Part shown: one piece after another, positions 54,520 to 64,000 of the stretch
Layout of the letters: every line of letters begins with the position of its first letter
Numbering within the stretch: position 1 is the first letter of the stretch
Origin: Oscillatoriales cyanobacterium
Lineage (GTDB): Bacteria; Cyanobacteriota; Cyanobacteriia; CACIAM-69d
Direction of reading: 5' to 3'
NCBI GenBank assembly: GCA_004292515.1
Contig: RDXB01000041.1
Location: 1 to 64,000, forward strand
Length of the DNA: 64,000 nucleotides
Notes under the pieces: model-generated
What the model was told of the DNA's origin: nothing
The model's input: only the letters and a program-made list of their open reading frames with translations
Database searches by the model: none
Position numbers and translations under genes: made by a program

Positions 54520-55665
54520 ATGAGAACCGCACCACGGAATGGCATTGGTATTCGGACGGCCCAGGCCCGTGATGATCGCGAACTGGGTCAAATCCACGTC
54601 TACGATGGCGCGGGTAAGGGCAAATCGCAAGCGGCTCTGGGGGTCGTGTTGCGTTCGATCGGTTTAGGTATTCACAGCGACTGGCAAACGCGGGTGCTGT
54701 TGTTGCGATTTTTGAAGGGGCCCGATCGTGCTTACGACGAAGACGCGGCGATCGAAGCGTTGCAGCGCGGTTTTCCACATTTGATTGATCAAGTACGCAC
54801 CGGCCGAGCTGACTATTTCGATTCCGATGGCGTGACCAAGTTTGACCGCTTGGAGGCCCAACGGGGTTGGGATGTGGCTAAGGGGGCGATCGCCTCGGGG
54901 CTGTATTCGGTGGTGGTGCTTGATGAACTCAATCCTGTCTTGGATTTGGGGTTGTTGGATTTGGAGGAAGTGCTCAAAACCCTCAAAAACAAGCCCTCCG
55001 ATTTGGAAATCATTGCCACGGGCCGCAGCGCTCCGGCAGCATTGTTGGAAATGGCCGATTTGCACTCGGAAATGCGCCCGCGTGAGCAGTCATCCGATGC
55101 AGCGAGTGAGGGCATCGAAGGCATCGAAATCTATACCGGTGCAGGTAAGGGCAAGTCCACCAGCGCCCTGGGCAAGGCCTTGCAGGCGATCGGGCGGGGC
55201 ATTGGCCGCGACAGCTCCCACCGGGTGCTGATTGCCCAGTGGCTCAAGGGTGGCAGCGGCTACACAGAAGATGCGGCGATCGCAGCCCTGCAACAGAGCT
55301 ATCCCAGCTTGGTCGATCACCTGCGGTTTGGGCGCGATGCGATCGTGTGGCGCGGCCAACAACAGGAGCTGGACTACATCGAAGCCGAGCGGGGCTGGGA
55401 ACTGGCCCGGGCTGCGATCGCATCAGGGCTTTACAAAACCATTGTCCTGGACGAGCTTAACCCGACCGTGGACTTGGAGTTGCTGGACGGGGAGGCGATC
55501 GCCCGCGACCTACTGCGCAAACCCAAAGACACCGAAATTATCATCACCGGCCGCTGCCTAAATCCGCCCGCCTACTTCAATTTGGCTAGCGTCTACTCCG
55601 AGATGATTTGCCACAAACACTATGCCGAAAAGGGCATGGACTTGAAACGGGGGGTTGACTTCTAG
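54520..55665 (+). CDS. Tandem CobO-like P-loop protein (cobalamin adenosyltransferase family)
   Basis: 381 residues made of two homologous halves. Each begins with a P-loop of the CobA/CobO type: IHVYDGAGKGKSQAALGVV (about 25-43) and IEIYTGAGKGKSTSALGKA (about 202-220). Each half also repeats the pair xDAAIxALQxxxPxLxD, EAxRGWxxAxxAIASGLY and VLDELNPxxDLxLLD. CobO adenosylates corrinoids using ATP; one P-loop domain is usual elsewhere, so this is a fused duplication. Both halves keep the Lys and Ser/Thr of the P-loop. It may serve the same corrin pathway as cobM and cobK, but is not linked to them. Confidence 0.85.
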   Translation: MRTAPRNGIGIRTAQARDDRELGQIHVYDGAGKGKSQAALGVVLRSIGLGIHSDWQTRVLLLRFLKGPDRAYDEDAAIEALQRGFPHLIDQVRTGRADYFDSDGVTKFDRLEAQRGWDVAKGAIASGLYSVVVLDELNPVLDLGLLDLEEVLKTLKNKPSDLEIIATGRSAPAALLEMADLHSEMRPREQSSDAASEGIEGIEIYTGAGKGKSTSALGKALQAIGRGIGRDSSHRVLIAQWLKGGSGYTEDAAIAALQQSYPSLVDHLRFGRDAIVWRGQQQELDYIEAERGWELARAAIASGLYKTIVLDELNPTVDLELLDGEAIARDLLRKPKDTEIIITGRCLNPPAYFNLASVYSEMICHKHYAEKGMDLKRGVDF

Positions 55666-55861
55666 GCAAATGACTGGGCGATCGGGCGACCAGGCAGCAG
55701 CTTGCACGGGGTCGGTAGGGTCGGTAGACCAAAGGGCGATCGGGTCACTTACCGGCATCCCGAGGCGATCGCCCCGCTCCGGTTCCCCCAAAGAATGTCT
55801 GGAAAGCATCTTTCGACACAAACCAAGCACCGATAGTCGTGGAGTCGTGGGGACGAGGGGC

Positions 55862-56047
55862 TTAGGGTCTGTCGTCATTTCCTGGGGTCAAGCTGAAACG
55901 GTTGATTTCCCATGCCCCAATGGTCGTAACAAGGGGCTTAAGCCCCTTGTCCCCTTCGGGCGAAACGACGACAAGCCCTAAGCCCCTTATCTTCGCCAAT
56001 CTCTGGGTGTACAGAGTATCAACATTGGCTTTTCAGATATCCTCTCA
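55862..56047. repeat. Palindromic element, copy H (core 55930-55949), compound
   Basis: TAGGGTCTGTCGTCATTTCC...GGTTGATTTCCCATGCCCCA, core, then CGAAACGACGACAAGCCCTA closes one unit near 55980. A second flank follows, ending GGCTTTTCAGATATCCTCTC (56047), which is the outer end of the other subfamily (copies A and E). So two end types are nested here. Confidence 0.8.
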
Positions 56048-56459
56048 AAGCTTCTTTGACGAATATCACTACTAATCAGGGACAATTGATAACAGGGTCT
56101 ATCTTTGATAACAGGGTTTGCCTTGAGTCAAAAACCAAGTTCAGGGCTTCAATTCATATTTTTTGCCAATCCTGTGAAAATGAAGGGATAAACTGCTTAA
56201 TCTTGGCAACTCTCTCATGTGCAATTGTCATGAATTAATCGCTTGAATTTCCCAATCACCTTAGAGTTTAAGCCCCCAGATCATCTGCAATTGCTTTGGG
56301 CTTAATCGGGCAGTCGTGACCCGAATTTGGGGTGGGGATCGATGCTTAAGGGCAAAAAGTCCACAAAACCATCAATCTGTTTACATTTTTTAAAGACATG
56401 GTTCAGGTCATCGATTTCTAGTGATAATAAAGGAGGTTGGGGGGTATCGTCCTTTTCCA

Positions 56460-56585
56460 GAATGAGTCTGAAATCATCAATTTTCCATACCTCAATTGTT
56501 GCAACAAGATGCTCAAGCCCCTTGTTCCCCACGGTCTTGTCACGGTGGAATCAGGGTTTTAGGCTAATTTAATGACAGGCCCTCG
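56460..56585. repeat. Palindromic element, copy I (core 56505-56524)
   Basis: ATTTTCCATACCTCAATTG, degenerate core CAAGATGCTCAAGCCCCTTG, GGTGGAATCAGGGTTTTAGG, and TGACAGGCCCTC at the end. The right half is nearly identical to copies A and B. Unlike most copies it is not next to a gene. Confidence 0.75.
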
Positions 56586-57481
56586 TAGACCTCAGTTTTC
56601 ACAAAATCAGATCAGCAATTGGCCATCACCTGCTCATCGCCTCATCGCGATCAATCATGAAACTGCAGACCGGTGGTGAGCGATGTTGTTCTCAGTCCGC
56701 AGTGAAATGGGCAGTCAAATTGCCGTTGCTCAACTTGGAACTGATCATCCGGGCCGGGTGATGACTGAGATGCATGATCAATGCACTAGAACCGATTTCA
56801 TATGCAAGTTAGTTCAGACTTCACTAGCATCTTTTGGGGTCAAATCCACAGTGCGATCGCCCAAAACCCTTAAGCAATTAGGGCAATTAAGTCAGTGTAA
56901 TGAATTTCGTGCAATTATACATTTGTGCCAAGCTAATGTGTCAATCCAATGTGTCAATTTAATGTGTCAATCCAAGTGAGTTCATCGCTCTGCTGAACAC
57001 CTGCTGAACAAGTCTGTAAAGGTCTTGCTGGCAAGGTCGAGGATGAGCCAAGCTATCCTTACCAAAGAGTTTCTGAAGAAACACGCCAAAACAATGCGAA
57101 ATTAGTGTGAGATTCACCTAAGCATTGTCATCACTGATTAGCACAATTTAGTGTGATAACTGATGCGCGAAACTATAAACCATGTTCAATAGACTGTGTC
57201 CAATAGACTATGTTCAAAAGAGGTTGATTTGAGAACGGTTACGCAAAGATAAAGGACTTAAACGGCTTGTTTTGACAATTAAATATCGAACATCAACCAC
57301 TACAGATTGATTTCAGCAAATGACGATGCTCCCTCAATTTTGTCCCTTTAAAACCGCCATTGACCTTGCCGCTGAATTGGACGAATCTGCTGCCGGCTGT
57401 AGTTAGTTTTATGTGAAGATGGCAATCATTGTTTCGATTTCTTGCAAGTGATTCATGCATGAGTAGGTTGGCAATTGAAAT

Positions 57482-59641
57482 ATGGATTTTCATGCAGATG
57501 CAATGCAGTCCCTCTTGCGTAAGATGCCAGGACTGGCCTACCAACTTTTGTGGGAACCTAGTGGAAAAATATCATTTCCGCTAGTCAGTGAAAGCTGTCA
57601 AAAACTTTTTGGCATCTCATCGTCAGAAATTGTAGATGATGGCAATTCGCTGCTAACCAAAATTCACCAGGACGATCGCGCTGCATTTGAGCAATCGATC
57701 GCCAATGCGGCTCGCCAATTATCCGGCTGGGCTTGGCAGGGCCGCTTCCAAACCAATGATGGCGAACAGTGGTTCCATGCGGCTTCCGAGCCAGAACAGT
57801 TGCCGGGGGGTGCTGTGTTGTGGCACGGCATGATGATTGAAATTACCTCGTTGAAGCAGTCTGAGGTGCGACTCAAGCGATCGCGCAAAACCGTGCAAAT
57901 GGAGCGGATGCGCTATCGGTATGCCCTAGATAGCACCAGTGAAGCGGTGGCACTACTGGATGAATACGGCAATCACATCTATCAAAATGCTGCTTTTGCT
58001 AGACTCTTTCAGGTGCAAAATCTGCGATCGCTAGAGACGATCGGGGGTATTAAAGCGCTGTATCCCAGTTTTGATACTTATCAGTTAATTTACAGCACAA
58101 TCCAAACTGATCGGTCTTGGTCTGGCGAAGTAGAAATGCGGTCTGCAAAGGGAAATACCCTAACAATTTTTCTGCGTGCCAGCCCAATCTATAACGCAGG
58201 TGGTGAGTACATTGGCTGCGTCAGTTTGTTCTCAGACATTACGCTCAAGCGACAAATTGAGCGCGAGCGACGGCAATTGGCAGCTTTGGTGGAAAACAGC
58301 CCGAACCTGATTGCAATTACCAGCCTAGACGGCAAAGTTTCTTACATCAACAGTGCTGGCTTAGTTCTCTTGGGGTTGGCATCAATTTCCGAAGTTGAAA
58401 ACCATTTGCTGTTAGATTTCTTTGCCGTTGAAGACCGCCCGATCGCTGAGGGACTAATTCACCCCATTGCGCTGCGGGATGGCACTTGGAGCGGTGCATT
58501 TCGGGTTTGGAATCAACAGAAATGCATGGCAGTTCCTGTGGACTACACTGTGTTTGTCATTCGCCATCCCCAAAGTAGCGAGCCTTTATGCTTGGGAATT
58601 ATTGCACGGGATGCCAGCGATCGCGAGTCTGTAGAATGGGCTTTGCGCGAGTCAGAAATGCGTCTACGTCAGCAAACCAAAGACTTAGAAAAAGCCCTCT
58701 TGAACCTGCAACAAACTCAATCACATCTAGTTCAGCAAGAAAAAATGTCGAGCTTGGGGCAATTAGTGGCGGGTGTGGCCCATGAAATTAATAACCCCGT
58801 TAATTTTATCTACGGCAACCTTGACCATGCCTATCGCTACTCGATCGACCTGTTGAGCCTAGTGCAGACTTGTCATGAGTATTTTGATCTAGAAGCTGTG
58901 CCGGCCTTGGCTGATCAACTGGCAGAAATGGATTTTGAATATGTTAGTCAAGATTTACCCAATCTGTTTGGCTCGATGAAAATGGGTGTCGATCGCATTA
59001 AGGCGATCGTTAAATCCCTCAGAACTTTTTCTCGAATGGATGAATCTGATGTCAAGGAAGTAAACTTGCACGACAATCTAGAAAGCACACTAACCATATT
59101 GAATCATCGGCTCAAAGGCGATAATAACTGTCCATCTGTGGAAGTGCTTCGTCAATATAATGCTCACAGCATGGTGGAATGTTATCCAGGGCAGCTCAAT
59201 CAAGTTTTTATTAATCTATTAGCGAACTCTCTGGATGCGCTAGAAGATCGGGCTGTTGGTAGCGAAAACTTCAAGCCTCAGATTAGTATCATGACGCGAT
59301 CGACCCTAGATGGTAGCAGTGTTCAAATTGCTATTGCCGATAATGGCCCAGGAATTCCTGAAGGTATTCGCGCTCGATTATTTGACCCATTTTTCACCAC
59401 TAAAGCAGTCGGTCGGGGTACAGGTCTAGGCTTATCAATTAGTTATCAGGTGGTGACTGAGCGCCATGGTGGGCGGCTGTGGTGCGAGTCCCAAGAAGGG
59501 GAAGGGACGATTTTTACAATCGAAATTCCAACGCAACAGTTGTCTCGATTGTCCTGTGCAGTTGACGGGCAATCGCGAGTTGATTCCTCGCAAAAACTGT
59601 CCCAAAACACTGAGCAAAATACTTCGGTGACGGAATATTAA
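57482..59641 (+). CDS. Multi-PAS orphan sensor histidine kinase
   Basis: 719 residues, soluble. Three PAS-type domains: about 10-125 ([15 protein letters not shown]...), about 145-260 ([20 protein letters not shown]) and about 270-390 ([20 protein letters not shown]). A coiled coil then leads to the H-box [19 protein letters not shown] with the phospho-accepting His434. The N-box is [12 protein letters not shown], then ADNGPGIP and [16 protein letters not shown]. It is the same kinase class as the broken gene at 1-1276 and serves as the template for its missing parts. No regulator gene is adjacent. The signal sensed is unknown; no haem- or flavin-binding residues could be assigned by eye. Confidence 0.9.
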   Translation: MDFHADAMQSLLRKMPGLAYQLLWEPSGKISFPLVSESCQKLFGISSSEIVDDGNSLLTKIHQDDRAAFEQSIANAARQLSGWAWQGRFQTNDGEQWFHAASEPEQLPGGAVLWHGMMIEITSLKQSEVRLKRSRKTVQMERMRYRYALDSTSEAVALLDEYGNHIYQNAAFARLFQVQNLRSLETIGGIKALYPSFDTYQLIYSTIQTDRSWSGEVEMRSAKGNTLTIFLRASPIYNAGGEYIGCVSLFSDITLKRQIERERRQLAALVENSPNLIAITSLDGKVSYINSAGLVLLGLASISEVENHLLLDFFAVEDRPIAEGLIHPIALRDGTWSGAFRVWNQQKCMAVPVDYTVFVIRHPQSSEPLCLGIIARDASDRESVEWALRESEMRLRQQTKDLEKALLNLQQTQSHLVQQEKMSSLGQLVAGVAHEINNPVNFIYGNLDHAYRYSIDLLSLVQTCHEYFDLEAVPALADQLAEMDFEYVSQDLPNLFGSMKMGVDRIKAIVKSLRTFSRMDESDVKEVNLHDNLESTLTILNHRLKGDNNCPSVEVLRQYNAHSMVECYPGQLNQVFINLLANSLDALEDRAVGSENFKPQISIMTRSTLDGSSVQIAIADNGPGIPEGIRARLFDPFFTTKAVGRGTGLGLSISYQVVTERHGGRLWCESQEGEGTIFTIEIPTQQLSRLSCAVDGQSRVDSSQKLSQNTEQNTSVTEY

Positions 59642-59671
59642 CCGAAGATTCCTGATGGTTTTGTGGGGTGA

Positions 59672-60322
59672 CTAACTGGTGCTGAGGGGTAAGTTACAGC
59701 CCTTCAAGATCACCTGCCAAATGGTGTCGATCGCGCTGCCCATCCCGTGATCCGTATCTAGTTCGATCAACTCAACCCAATTGCGATCGCGCACCCAATC
59801 GCGACTCAAATTGATCGATACAGTTTCATCAGCTCGCCCATGCAAAATCAGCGTGGGAAGCGATCGCCGTAGTGTCGATGAATCGTAGCGATCGGCATCC
59901 TGCAAAAAGCCAAATTTCAGCGGTGACTGCCGCTGTTCGCCGTAGTGGTAGACCAACAGCTCGCCCGATCGCTCCCAAGCGGCCACCTGCTCGGGCAACA
60001 ACCGCCGATGCCAACTGCGAGGAAACCCGAGCGCCGGAGCCAACAGCACCAACCGCGCCACCTGCGGACAGCGCTCCGCCACCCACAGGGCTGTCAACCC
60101 ACCAAAGCTTGACCCAATCAGCGTGACAGGCTGACTTGGTTCAGCGGCGATCGCCCGTTCCACCTGCTGAATTTGGCGCGTGAGGGTTAAATCAGCAAAT
60201 CCCCCATCATTGAAATCGAGCAAGGTCAGCTCTTGCCCCCGCGATCGAAACCGAGCGGCTAAATCTCGCGCCTTAAATGATTGTGGCCCCGACGCAAATC
60301 CATGCAAATAGAAATAGCGCAT
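59672..60322 (-). CDS. YqiA/YcfP-type alpha/beta-hydrolase (esterase)
   Basis: 216 residues, matching the small YqiA/UPF0227-like esterase group. The N-terminus MRYFYLHGFASGPQSFKARD holds the oxyanion-hole region. The nucleophile elbow is GSSFGG (70-75) with Ser72. LPTLILHGRADETVSI carries the acid, and DTDHGMG near the end carries the catalytic His. Cytoplasmic, no signal peptide. Natural substrate unknown. The upstream sfsA gene on the same strand ends 75 bp before this start, so the two may share a transcript. Confidence 0.88.
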   Translation of the reverse strand: MRYFYLHGFASGPQSFKARDLAARFRSRGQELTLLDFNDGGFADLTLTRQIQQVERAIAAEPSQPVTLIGSSFGGLTALWVAERCPQVARLVLLAPALGFPRSWHRRLLPEQVAAWERSGELLVYHYGEQRQSPLKFGFLQDADRYDSSTLRRSLPTLILHGRADETVSINLSRDWVRDRNWVELIELDTDHGMGSAIDTIWQVILKGCNLPLSTS

Positions 60323-60396
60323 TTTTGGTATTGATTAATTCAAAACCATCAAGAAGTTCAAGCTAAAAAATTAGATCAAAAAAACAAAGTTGTTTC

Positions 60397-61140
60397 TTAA
60401 AAATCAGAGGTTGCCAATCCGAGAAAACGTAATCCCTCGGGCGAAACAGCAAATCGGCAAGGTAAAACTTCCATTCCCTGAGCGATTGCCGATCGCAGCA
60501 GTTGCCCATAGGTGGGGTCGCGATCGTCCCCCGGCGCAAAGCGATCGCAGTCTTCACGATTGATAAAATACAACATTACCGCTGCGGCATCGGGCAACAG
60601 CGCCGCCATTTCCCGCAGATGTTTTTGGCCGCGTTCCGTCACCGTATCAGGAAACTTCGCCAGGGTTCCATCAGTCCAAGTAGTATTTTTTACTTCTACA
60701 TAAATCAGTTTGCCAGACTCAGTTCCTGCTAATAAAAAATCTACCCGACTATTAGTACCATATTTCACCTCCGATCGCACCGTTTCATAGGAATCTAATG
60801 CTGGAATCAATCGGCGATTCAGTAATTCCTTAACCACACGATTTGGCAAGTTAGTATTGACTCCTACCCATACCGGCTGACCCGCGCTACCCGCCACTTC
60901 GATCGCCTCCCAGGTATAGGCCAGCTTTCGCTTAGGACTGGGATTGTGGGACAGCAGCACCCGCGCCCCCAGCTCGCACACCCCGCTCATGGGCCCCGTG
61001 TTTGGGCAATGGGCAGTGATTATTTCACCCGTAGTCAATTCCACATCCGCAAAAAATCGCTTGTAGCGCTGTAGCAGTCGCCCTTCCACTGGATCGGCGT
61101 AACGATAAATCAACTCTGCTCCAGATGCCGCAACCGTCAT
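60397..61140 (-). CDS. sfsA: DNA/RNA nuclease SfsA
   Basis: 247 residues, the usual length. SfsA was named for sugar-fermentation stimulation in E. coli; it has an OB-like N-terminal domain and a PD-(D/E)XK-like nuclease domain. Family motifs: YKRFFADVELTTGEIITAHC, NTGPMSGVCELGARVLLS, WVGVNTNLPNRVV, TNSRVDFLLAGTESGKLIYV (containing the Asp of the active site), EVKNTTWTDGTLAKFPDTVT and the C-terminal YFINREDCDRFAP. Cellular role in cyanobacteria unclear. A run of 15-bp tandem repeats lies about 175 bp upstream of the start. Confidence 0.94.
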   Translation of the reverse strand: MTVAASGAELIYRYADPVEGRLLQRYKRFFADVELTTGEIITAHCPNTGPMSGVCELGARVLLSHNPSPKRKLAYTWEAIEVAGSAGQPVWVGVNTNLPNRVVKELLNRRLIPALDSYETVRSEVKYGTNSRVDFLLAGTESGKLIYVEVKNTTWTDGTLAKFPDTVTERGQKHLREMAALLPDAAAVMLYFINREDCDRFAPGDDRDPTYGQLLRSAIAQGMEVLPCRFAVSPEGLRFLGLATSDF

Positions 61141-61315
61141 CCATACTCCTCGGGCGATCGCGCGCTAGCCCTACAAAATTTCTTCCAGAATTGTATACAG
61201 TAATGGTGCTGAATTCTCTGAGAGTTTAGTAGCTCCTGTGAGGTGATCATTTTCACTGAAAGATCACTGACATGGCGAAGCTTTCGCCCATCTATCCATT
61301 GCCAAATAGTCTCAC

Positions 61316-61376
61316 TGGATAACATTGCTGAATAACATTGCTGAATAACATTGCTGAATAACATTGCTGAATAACG
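61316..61376. repeat. 15-bp tandem repeat upstream of sfsA
   Basis: About four copies of a unit around AATAACATTGCTG. It lies in the sfsA promoter region. A 75-codon frame across it (61137-61364) is a by-product of the repeats. Confidence 0.75.
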
Positions 61377-61490
61377 GTATAGTCTTCAATTCTGAAGTTT
61401 AGTTTTCCATAACTGATCTACTACCCAATCAATACAAATCAATAGCAGAGATGGCTAATCAGCCCACTAGACTCAAGAGAATATAGCCTT

Positions 61491-61599
61491 TACCTCGCTT
61501 AATAAGTACAGCAACCTGTAGGGTGGGCAATGCCCACCGACTAACAGCTTCACAGCATCTGCGATCTGATGTACCAATCATTTGAGGTAAAGGCTGTAT
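61491..61599. repeat. ATAGCCTTTACCTC inverted-repeat element, complete copy
   Basis: About 109 bp bounded by ATATAGCCTTTACCTC and GAGGTAAAGGCTGTAT, with an inner hairpin GGTGGGCAATGCCCACC. A partial copy lies at 7149-7232. No coding capacity; MITE-like. Confidence 0.8.
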
Positions 61600-61611
61600 C
61601 TAAGAAATCAA

Positions 61612-61705
61612 AGTTAAGACCCTTTACGCCCTCTTGACCAGCAAAACAAGGGGCTTAAGCCCCTTGCTCCCACAAAAACTGATATTGGGATCATCCCGAA
61701 AGATA
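61612..61705. repeat. Palindromic element, copy J (core 61647-61666)
   Basis: GAAATCAAAGTTAAGACCC...core...CTCCCACAAAAACTGATATTGGG. The core is the perfect palindrome; the flanks resemble the GATGTCTGAAAAGCC subfamily in degenerate form. About 100 bp behind the membrane protein gene that ends at 61800. Confidence 0.65.
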
Positions 61706-61799
61706 CTGAAACTTAGCGATCTCTGTCCCAGGCTGGGGCAATATAGGTCGGTTAATCAGTCATTAACAGGCTTGATCGCACATCAACAAACAGCAATCA

Positions 61800-62540
61800 T
61801 TATTCAGAATCGCTACTCATACTGACTTTAGGAGCCAAGCCAAAAATCTGGGTATAACCATAGGTGATTGCACACATCGACAGAGGAATCGTCGCCAGCA
61901 ACCCTAAACCGCAGGGAATCAAACCCAAGAAATTAATCAGACCCAGCACGAATGAAAATGCAAAGATTGCGCCCCACTTTTTGCCGACGACTTTACGGCT
62001 CATTTCCATCGCTGGCCAAAATTGCACCCGCCGATCGATAATCAACGGCATCCCCATGGAGTAGCAAATACTCAGGTAAATCGAAGGCACTAGACCAATA
62101 AGCATCAAAATGCCACCCACAAGTATGAGCACAGAAGGACTTTCACCATTTTGGCTCATGGCTCCACCAATACCTAGCAAGATTGCACCGGGTAGAATTG
62201 GCAGCGAGGCAATCAAACCGGCCACGATCGTAAACAAAACGAGATCGCCCAGTTGACTAAATCCTTCAAAAAAATCACTGAAGGAACGCGACTGTTCTCG
62301 CAGGATTTTGAATGCATAGATAAAGAAGCCAGCATTCAAAACAGGGCCAATAACAACGCTGCCGATCGAGCCAAGAACAGGAATTAGCCCCAAGACAATG
62401 TTGATGCCAAAAACCACAAAAACAAAGCCAATAAACGGGCCTATATCCTGTTGGAACATCGCCCAACCACGACTGACCCAAGCACCGATGTCCACGGTGT
62501 ATTCTCGATCGCCCAAGGACGACCATTCGGGATTTTGCAT
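61800..62540 (-). CDS. Polytopic membrane protein (DUF975-like)
   Basis: 246 residues with about five to six membrane segments: IGPFIGFVFVVFGINIVLGL, GSVVIGPVLNAGFFIYAF, LVLFTIVAGLIASLPILPGA, VLILVGGILMLIGLVPSIYL, WGAIFAFSFVLGLINFLGLI. The N-terminal DREYTVDIGAWVSRGWAMFQ and the loop YSMGMPLIIDRRVQFWPAME, with MSRKVVGKKWG before the last helix pair, are typical of DUF975/YciC-like integral membrane proteins. Function unknown. It ends about 100 bp before palindromic element J. Confidence 0.75.
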   Translation of the reverse strand: MQNPEWSSLGDREYTVDIGAWVSRGWAMFQQDIGPFIGFVFVVFGINIVLGLIPVLGSIGSVVIGPVLNAGFFIYAFKILREQSRSFSDFFEGFSQLGDLVLFTIVAGLIASLPILPGAILLGIGGAMSQNGESPSVLILVGGILMLIGLVPSIYLSICYSMGMPLIIDRRVQFWPAMEMSRKVVGKKWGAIFAFSFVLGLINFLGLIPCGLGLLATIPLSMCAITYGYTQIFGLAPKVSMSSDSE

Positions 62541-62685
62541 GGTGTTTCACTCCAAAAAATCACCTTGCTTGCATTGACCAAGATTAGCAACCCAAAATTG
62601 GCAGCACAGGCAATGGCCCCCACGCTAGCATCGGGTTTTGGAGGACTCAGGCGATTGCATGAATTTTTAATGATGTGTTTGGGAG

Positions 62686-64000
62686 CTAATTGCCCGCCAA
62701 CAGCAACAGGCTGACCAGCGTGCCACTGTTCCACAGACCATGGAGCAAGATCGAAGCTAATAGGTTGCGCGATCGCGCGTAAACCAAACCCAGCACCGCC
62801 CCCAAGGCCGTGAGGGGCAAAATCTCTGACAAACTTAGGTGCGCCAAGGCAAAGAGCAAACTGCTGAGGACGATCGCCCCCCAAGTGGGTACGTAGCGCG
62901 TTAGGGATGGCAACAAAAAGCCCCGAAATAGGGTTTCTTCAAACAGAGGCGCAGCTACCGAAGCTGTCAGAAAAAAGCAGGTGATCGCCACCGGGTCGCG
63001 GTTTTCCAGCACGATCGAGAGGATGGGGTTGCTGCCCCCTTGGCCTTGCCAAATTGACTGATTCACCAAGGACACCACAATCACGATCGGCAGGGCCACG
63101 CAATAGCCACCCAAGCCCCAAGCCAGCCAGCGCCAATCGCGCCAATTGAACTGAAACCATCCTTCGGGCAAGGGCAAAAAGCGGCTGACGGCCCAGCGCA
63201 GCACGGCCACGCCGCCCGCCGCCATCAGGCCATAACGCAGCAAAATAATGCCTGCTTGGGTGGCTCCGGTGGCGGTGGCCAGGTTCAGTCCGATCGCCTG
63301 TAGCCCGATCGAACTGACCAAGGGCACCACAATTTGACCGATCGCAAAGAAGCCCAAAACGAAGACTTCCCAAATGGTTTCGCCGCCCCATGGCACTGAC
63401 CAACCAACCGACGACAGGGACAAAATCGCGCCGCTGCCCTTGAGCAAGCGCTGCACCAACAGGCCCACCAGCCCACCAATCCCTACCAGCAATCCCAGGC
63501 CGGGAAATAGATTGGCCGCTGCCAATTTCCACACAATTGCTGCTGATCGCACCGTGGTATCGGCTTCCAGGGTGGCCAGTTCGGCGGCACGGCCGGTGGC
63601 TCGATAGAGGCGGGCGAGGCTAGCATCCCGAAACCAGCCATCTAGAAATTGGGTGATATGTTGCTCGATCGCCTGCCCGTCGGCATTAGCGACCGATCGG
63701 CTCCACAGTTGCACCAAGTCTGTTTGGATTAGCCCATAGTCGGTGGTGAAGGTTTGGGGATCGATCGCGTCGGGCCAGGGTCGATCGAGCTGGGCCAGGT
63801 GTTGCCAGGTTTTGACCGCCGCCGCTGAGTCGCCCGATCTCGCCTGCAAAATTCCCAGCCGCAAATCCACGGCCGCTAACTCGCGCAGTTGTTGGCCGGT
63901 GCGATCGAACAGAGATTTGTCGCCCACTGGTTCATCAGGGGCTGGTTGGGTCAGGGTCGTCACGAACTGATCGGCATTGGCCGCCGCTTTGACCCGAAAG
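62686..64000 (-). CDS. CPBP family intramembrane metalloprotease, 5'-partial
   Basis: At least 425 residues; the frame stays open to the window edge (upstream residues FRVKAAANADQF), so the true start is outside. The N-terminal part is soluble and helical, with TPR-like character. Eight or so membrane segments follow. The CPBP (Rce1-type) motifs are visible: APLFEETLFRGFLLPSL (motif 1, EExxxR), ALAHLSLSEILPLTALGAVL (motif 2, HxxF/L) and ILLHGLWNSGTL (motif 3, HxxxN). All catalytic residues appear intact. Likely a membrane protease of unknown substrate. Confidence 0.88.
   Translation of the reverse strand, partial: FRVKAAANADQFVTTLTQPAPDEPVGDKSLFDRTGQQLRELAAVDLRLGILQARSGDSAAAVKTWQHLAQLDRPWPDAIDPQTFTTDYGLIQTDLVQLWSRSVANADGQAIEQHITQFLDGWFRDASLARLYRATGRAAELATLEADTTVRSAAIVWKLAAANLFPGLGLLVGIGGLVGLLVQRLLKGSGAILSLSSVGWSVPWGGETIWEVFVLGFFAIGQIVVPLVSSIGLQAIGLNLATATGATQAGIILLRYGLMAAGGVAVLRWAVSRFLPLPEGWFQFNWRDWRWLAWGLGGYCVALPIVIVVSLVNQSIWQGQGGSNPILSIVLENRDPVAITCFFLTASVAAPLFEETLFRGFLLPSLTRYVPTWGAIVLSSLLFALAHLSLSEILPLTALGAVLGLVYARSRNLLASILLHGLWNSGTLVSLLLLAGN

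Larger units (their letters stand above)
55666..57481. other. Long non-coding interval with several repeat copies
   Basis: About 1.8 kb. It contains palindromic elements H and I (listed separately), a tandem triplet of a unit around AATGTGTCAATCC (56935-56976) and near-repeats of TGTTCAATAGACTGTG (57183-57215). AT content is high from about 56040. Short frames (for example 56056-56238 and 56683-56979) have no ribosome-binding site and unlikely composition. Confidence 0.6.

Noticed and set aside
56056-56979. Two short frames in the AT-rich gap, considered as small genes
   Set aside because: No ribosome-binding site, atypical composition, and overlap with tandem repeats.

Overview
This window is cyanobacterial chromosome. 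The octamer GCGATCGC (HIP1) and its shortened forms occur throughout. The gene set is also typical: a Ycf54-type partner of the Mg-protoporphyrin ester cyclase, a stand-alone PCP-reductase-like protein, the NblS/Hik33 sensor kinase, cobM and cobK, and several small proteins known mainly from cyanobacteria. A FraC-like gene beside a DUF5357/FraD-like gene points to a filamentous strain. I do not name a genus. I saw no rRNA, tRNA, CRISPR array, prophage or intact transposase.

Layout. 1-6900: a broken GAF histidine kinase running in from the left edge, a PCP-reductase-like gene, pdxJ, ycf54, a secreted protein, a decayed patch (Uma2 remnants, a frameshifted small gene, a 52-bp exact duplication) and an M48 protease. 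7500-20400: a second orphan kinase, glyS, a large Roco (LRR-Roc-COR) protein flanked by inverted repeats, queC, a Gfo/Idh/MocA oxidoreductase, two secreted proteins, serS and a small conserved gene. 20400-26100: a repeat-rich non-coding kilobase, a WcaI-type glycosyltransferase, pheA, then DUF1997-cobM-cobK. 26250-39140: six genes on the minus strand encoding multidomain glycosyltransferases and methyltransferases, probably for a methylated surface or secreted glycan. 39280-48980: a membrane-anchored helical-repeat protein, aroA, a 2Fe-2S thioredoxin-like protein behind a structured leader, secreted or envelope proteins including a catalytically dead LysM/M23 protein, and tpiA. 49200-64000: nblS, a phasin-like protein, FKBP, the FraD-like/FraC pair, a tandem CobO-like protein, a PAS histidine kinase, an esterase, sfsA and two membrane proteins; the last (CPBP) runs off the right edge.

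Two patterns stand out. (1) Dispersed short elements lie directly behind genes. The largest family, about ten copies, is built on the palindrome CAAGGGGCTTAAGCCCCTTG. Several elements provide the stop codon of the neighbouring gene (ycf54, the 20026 gene, the DUF1400 gene, queC and a CmcI-like gene). (2) The glycan operon contains an unnamed domain of about 135 residues, present twice in one glycosyltransferase/methyltransferase fusion and, more diverged, once in a neighbouring CmcI-like protein. Both come from reading the sequence and have not been checked against any database.
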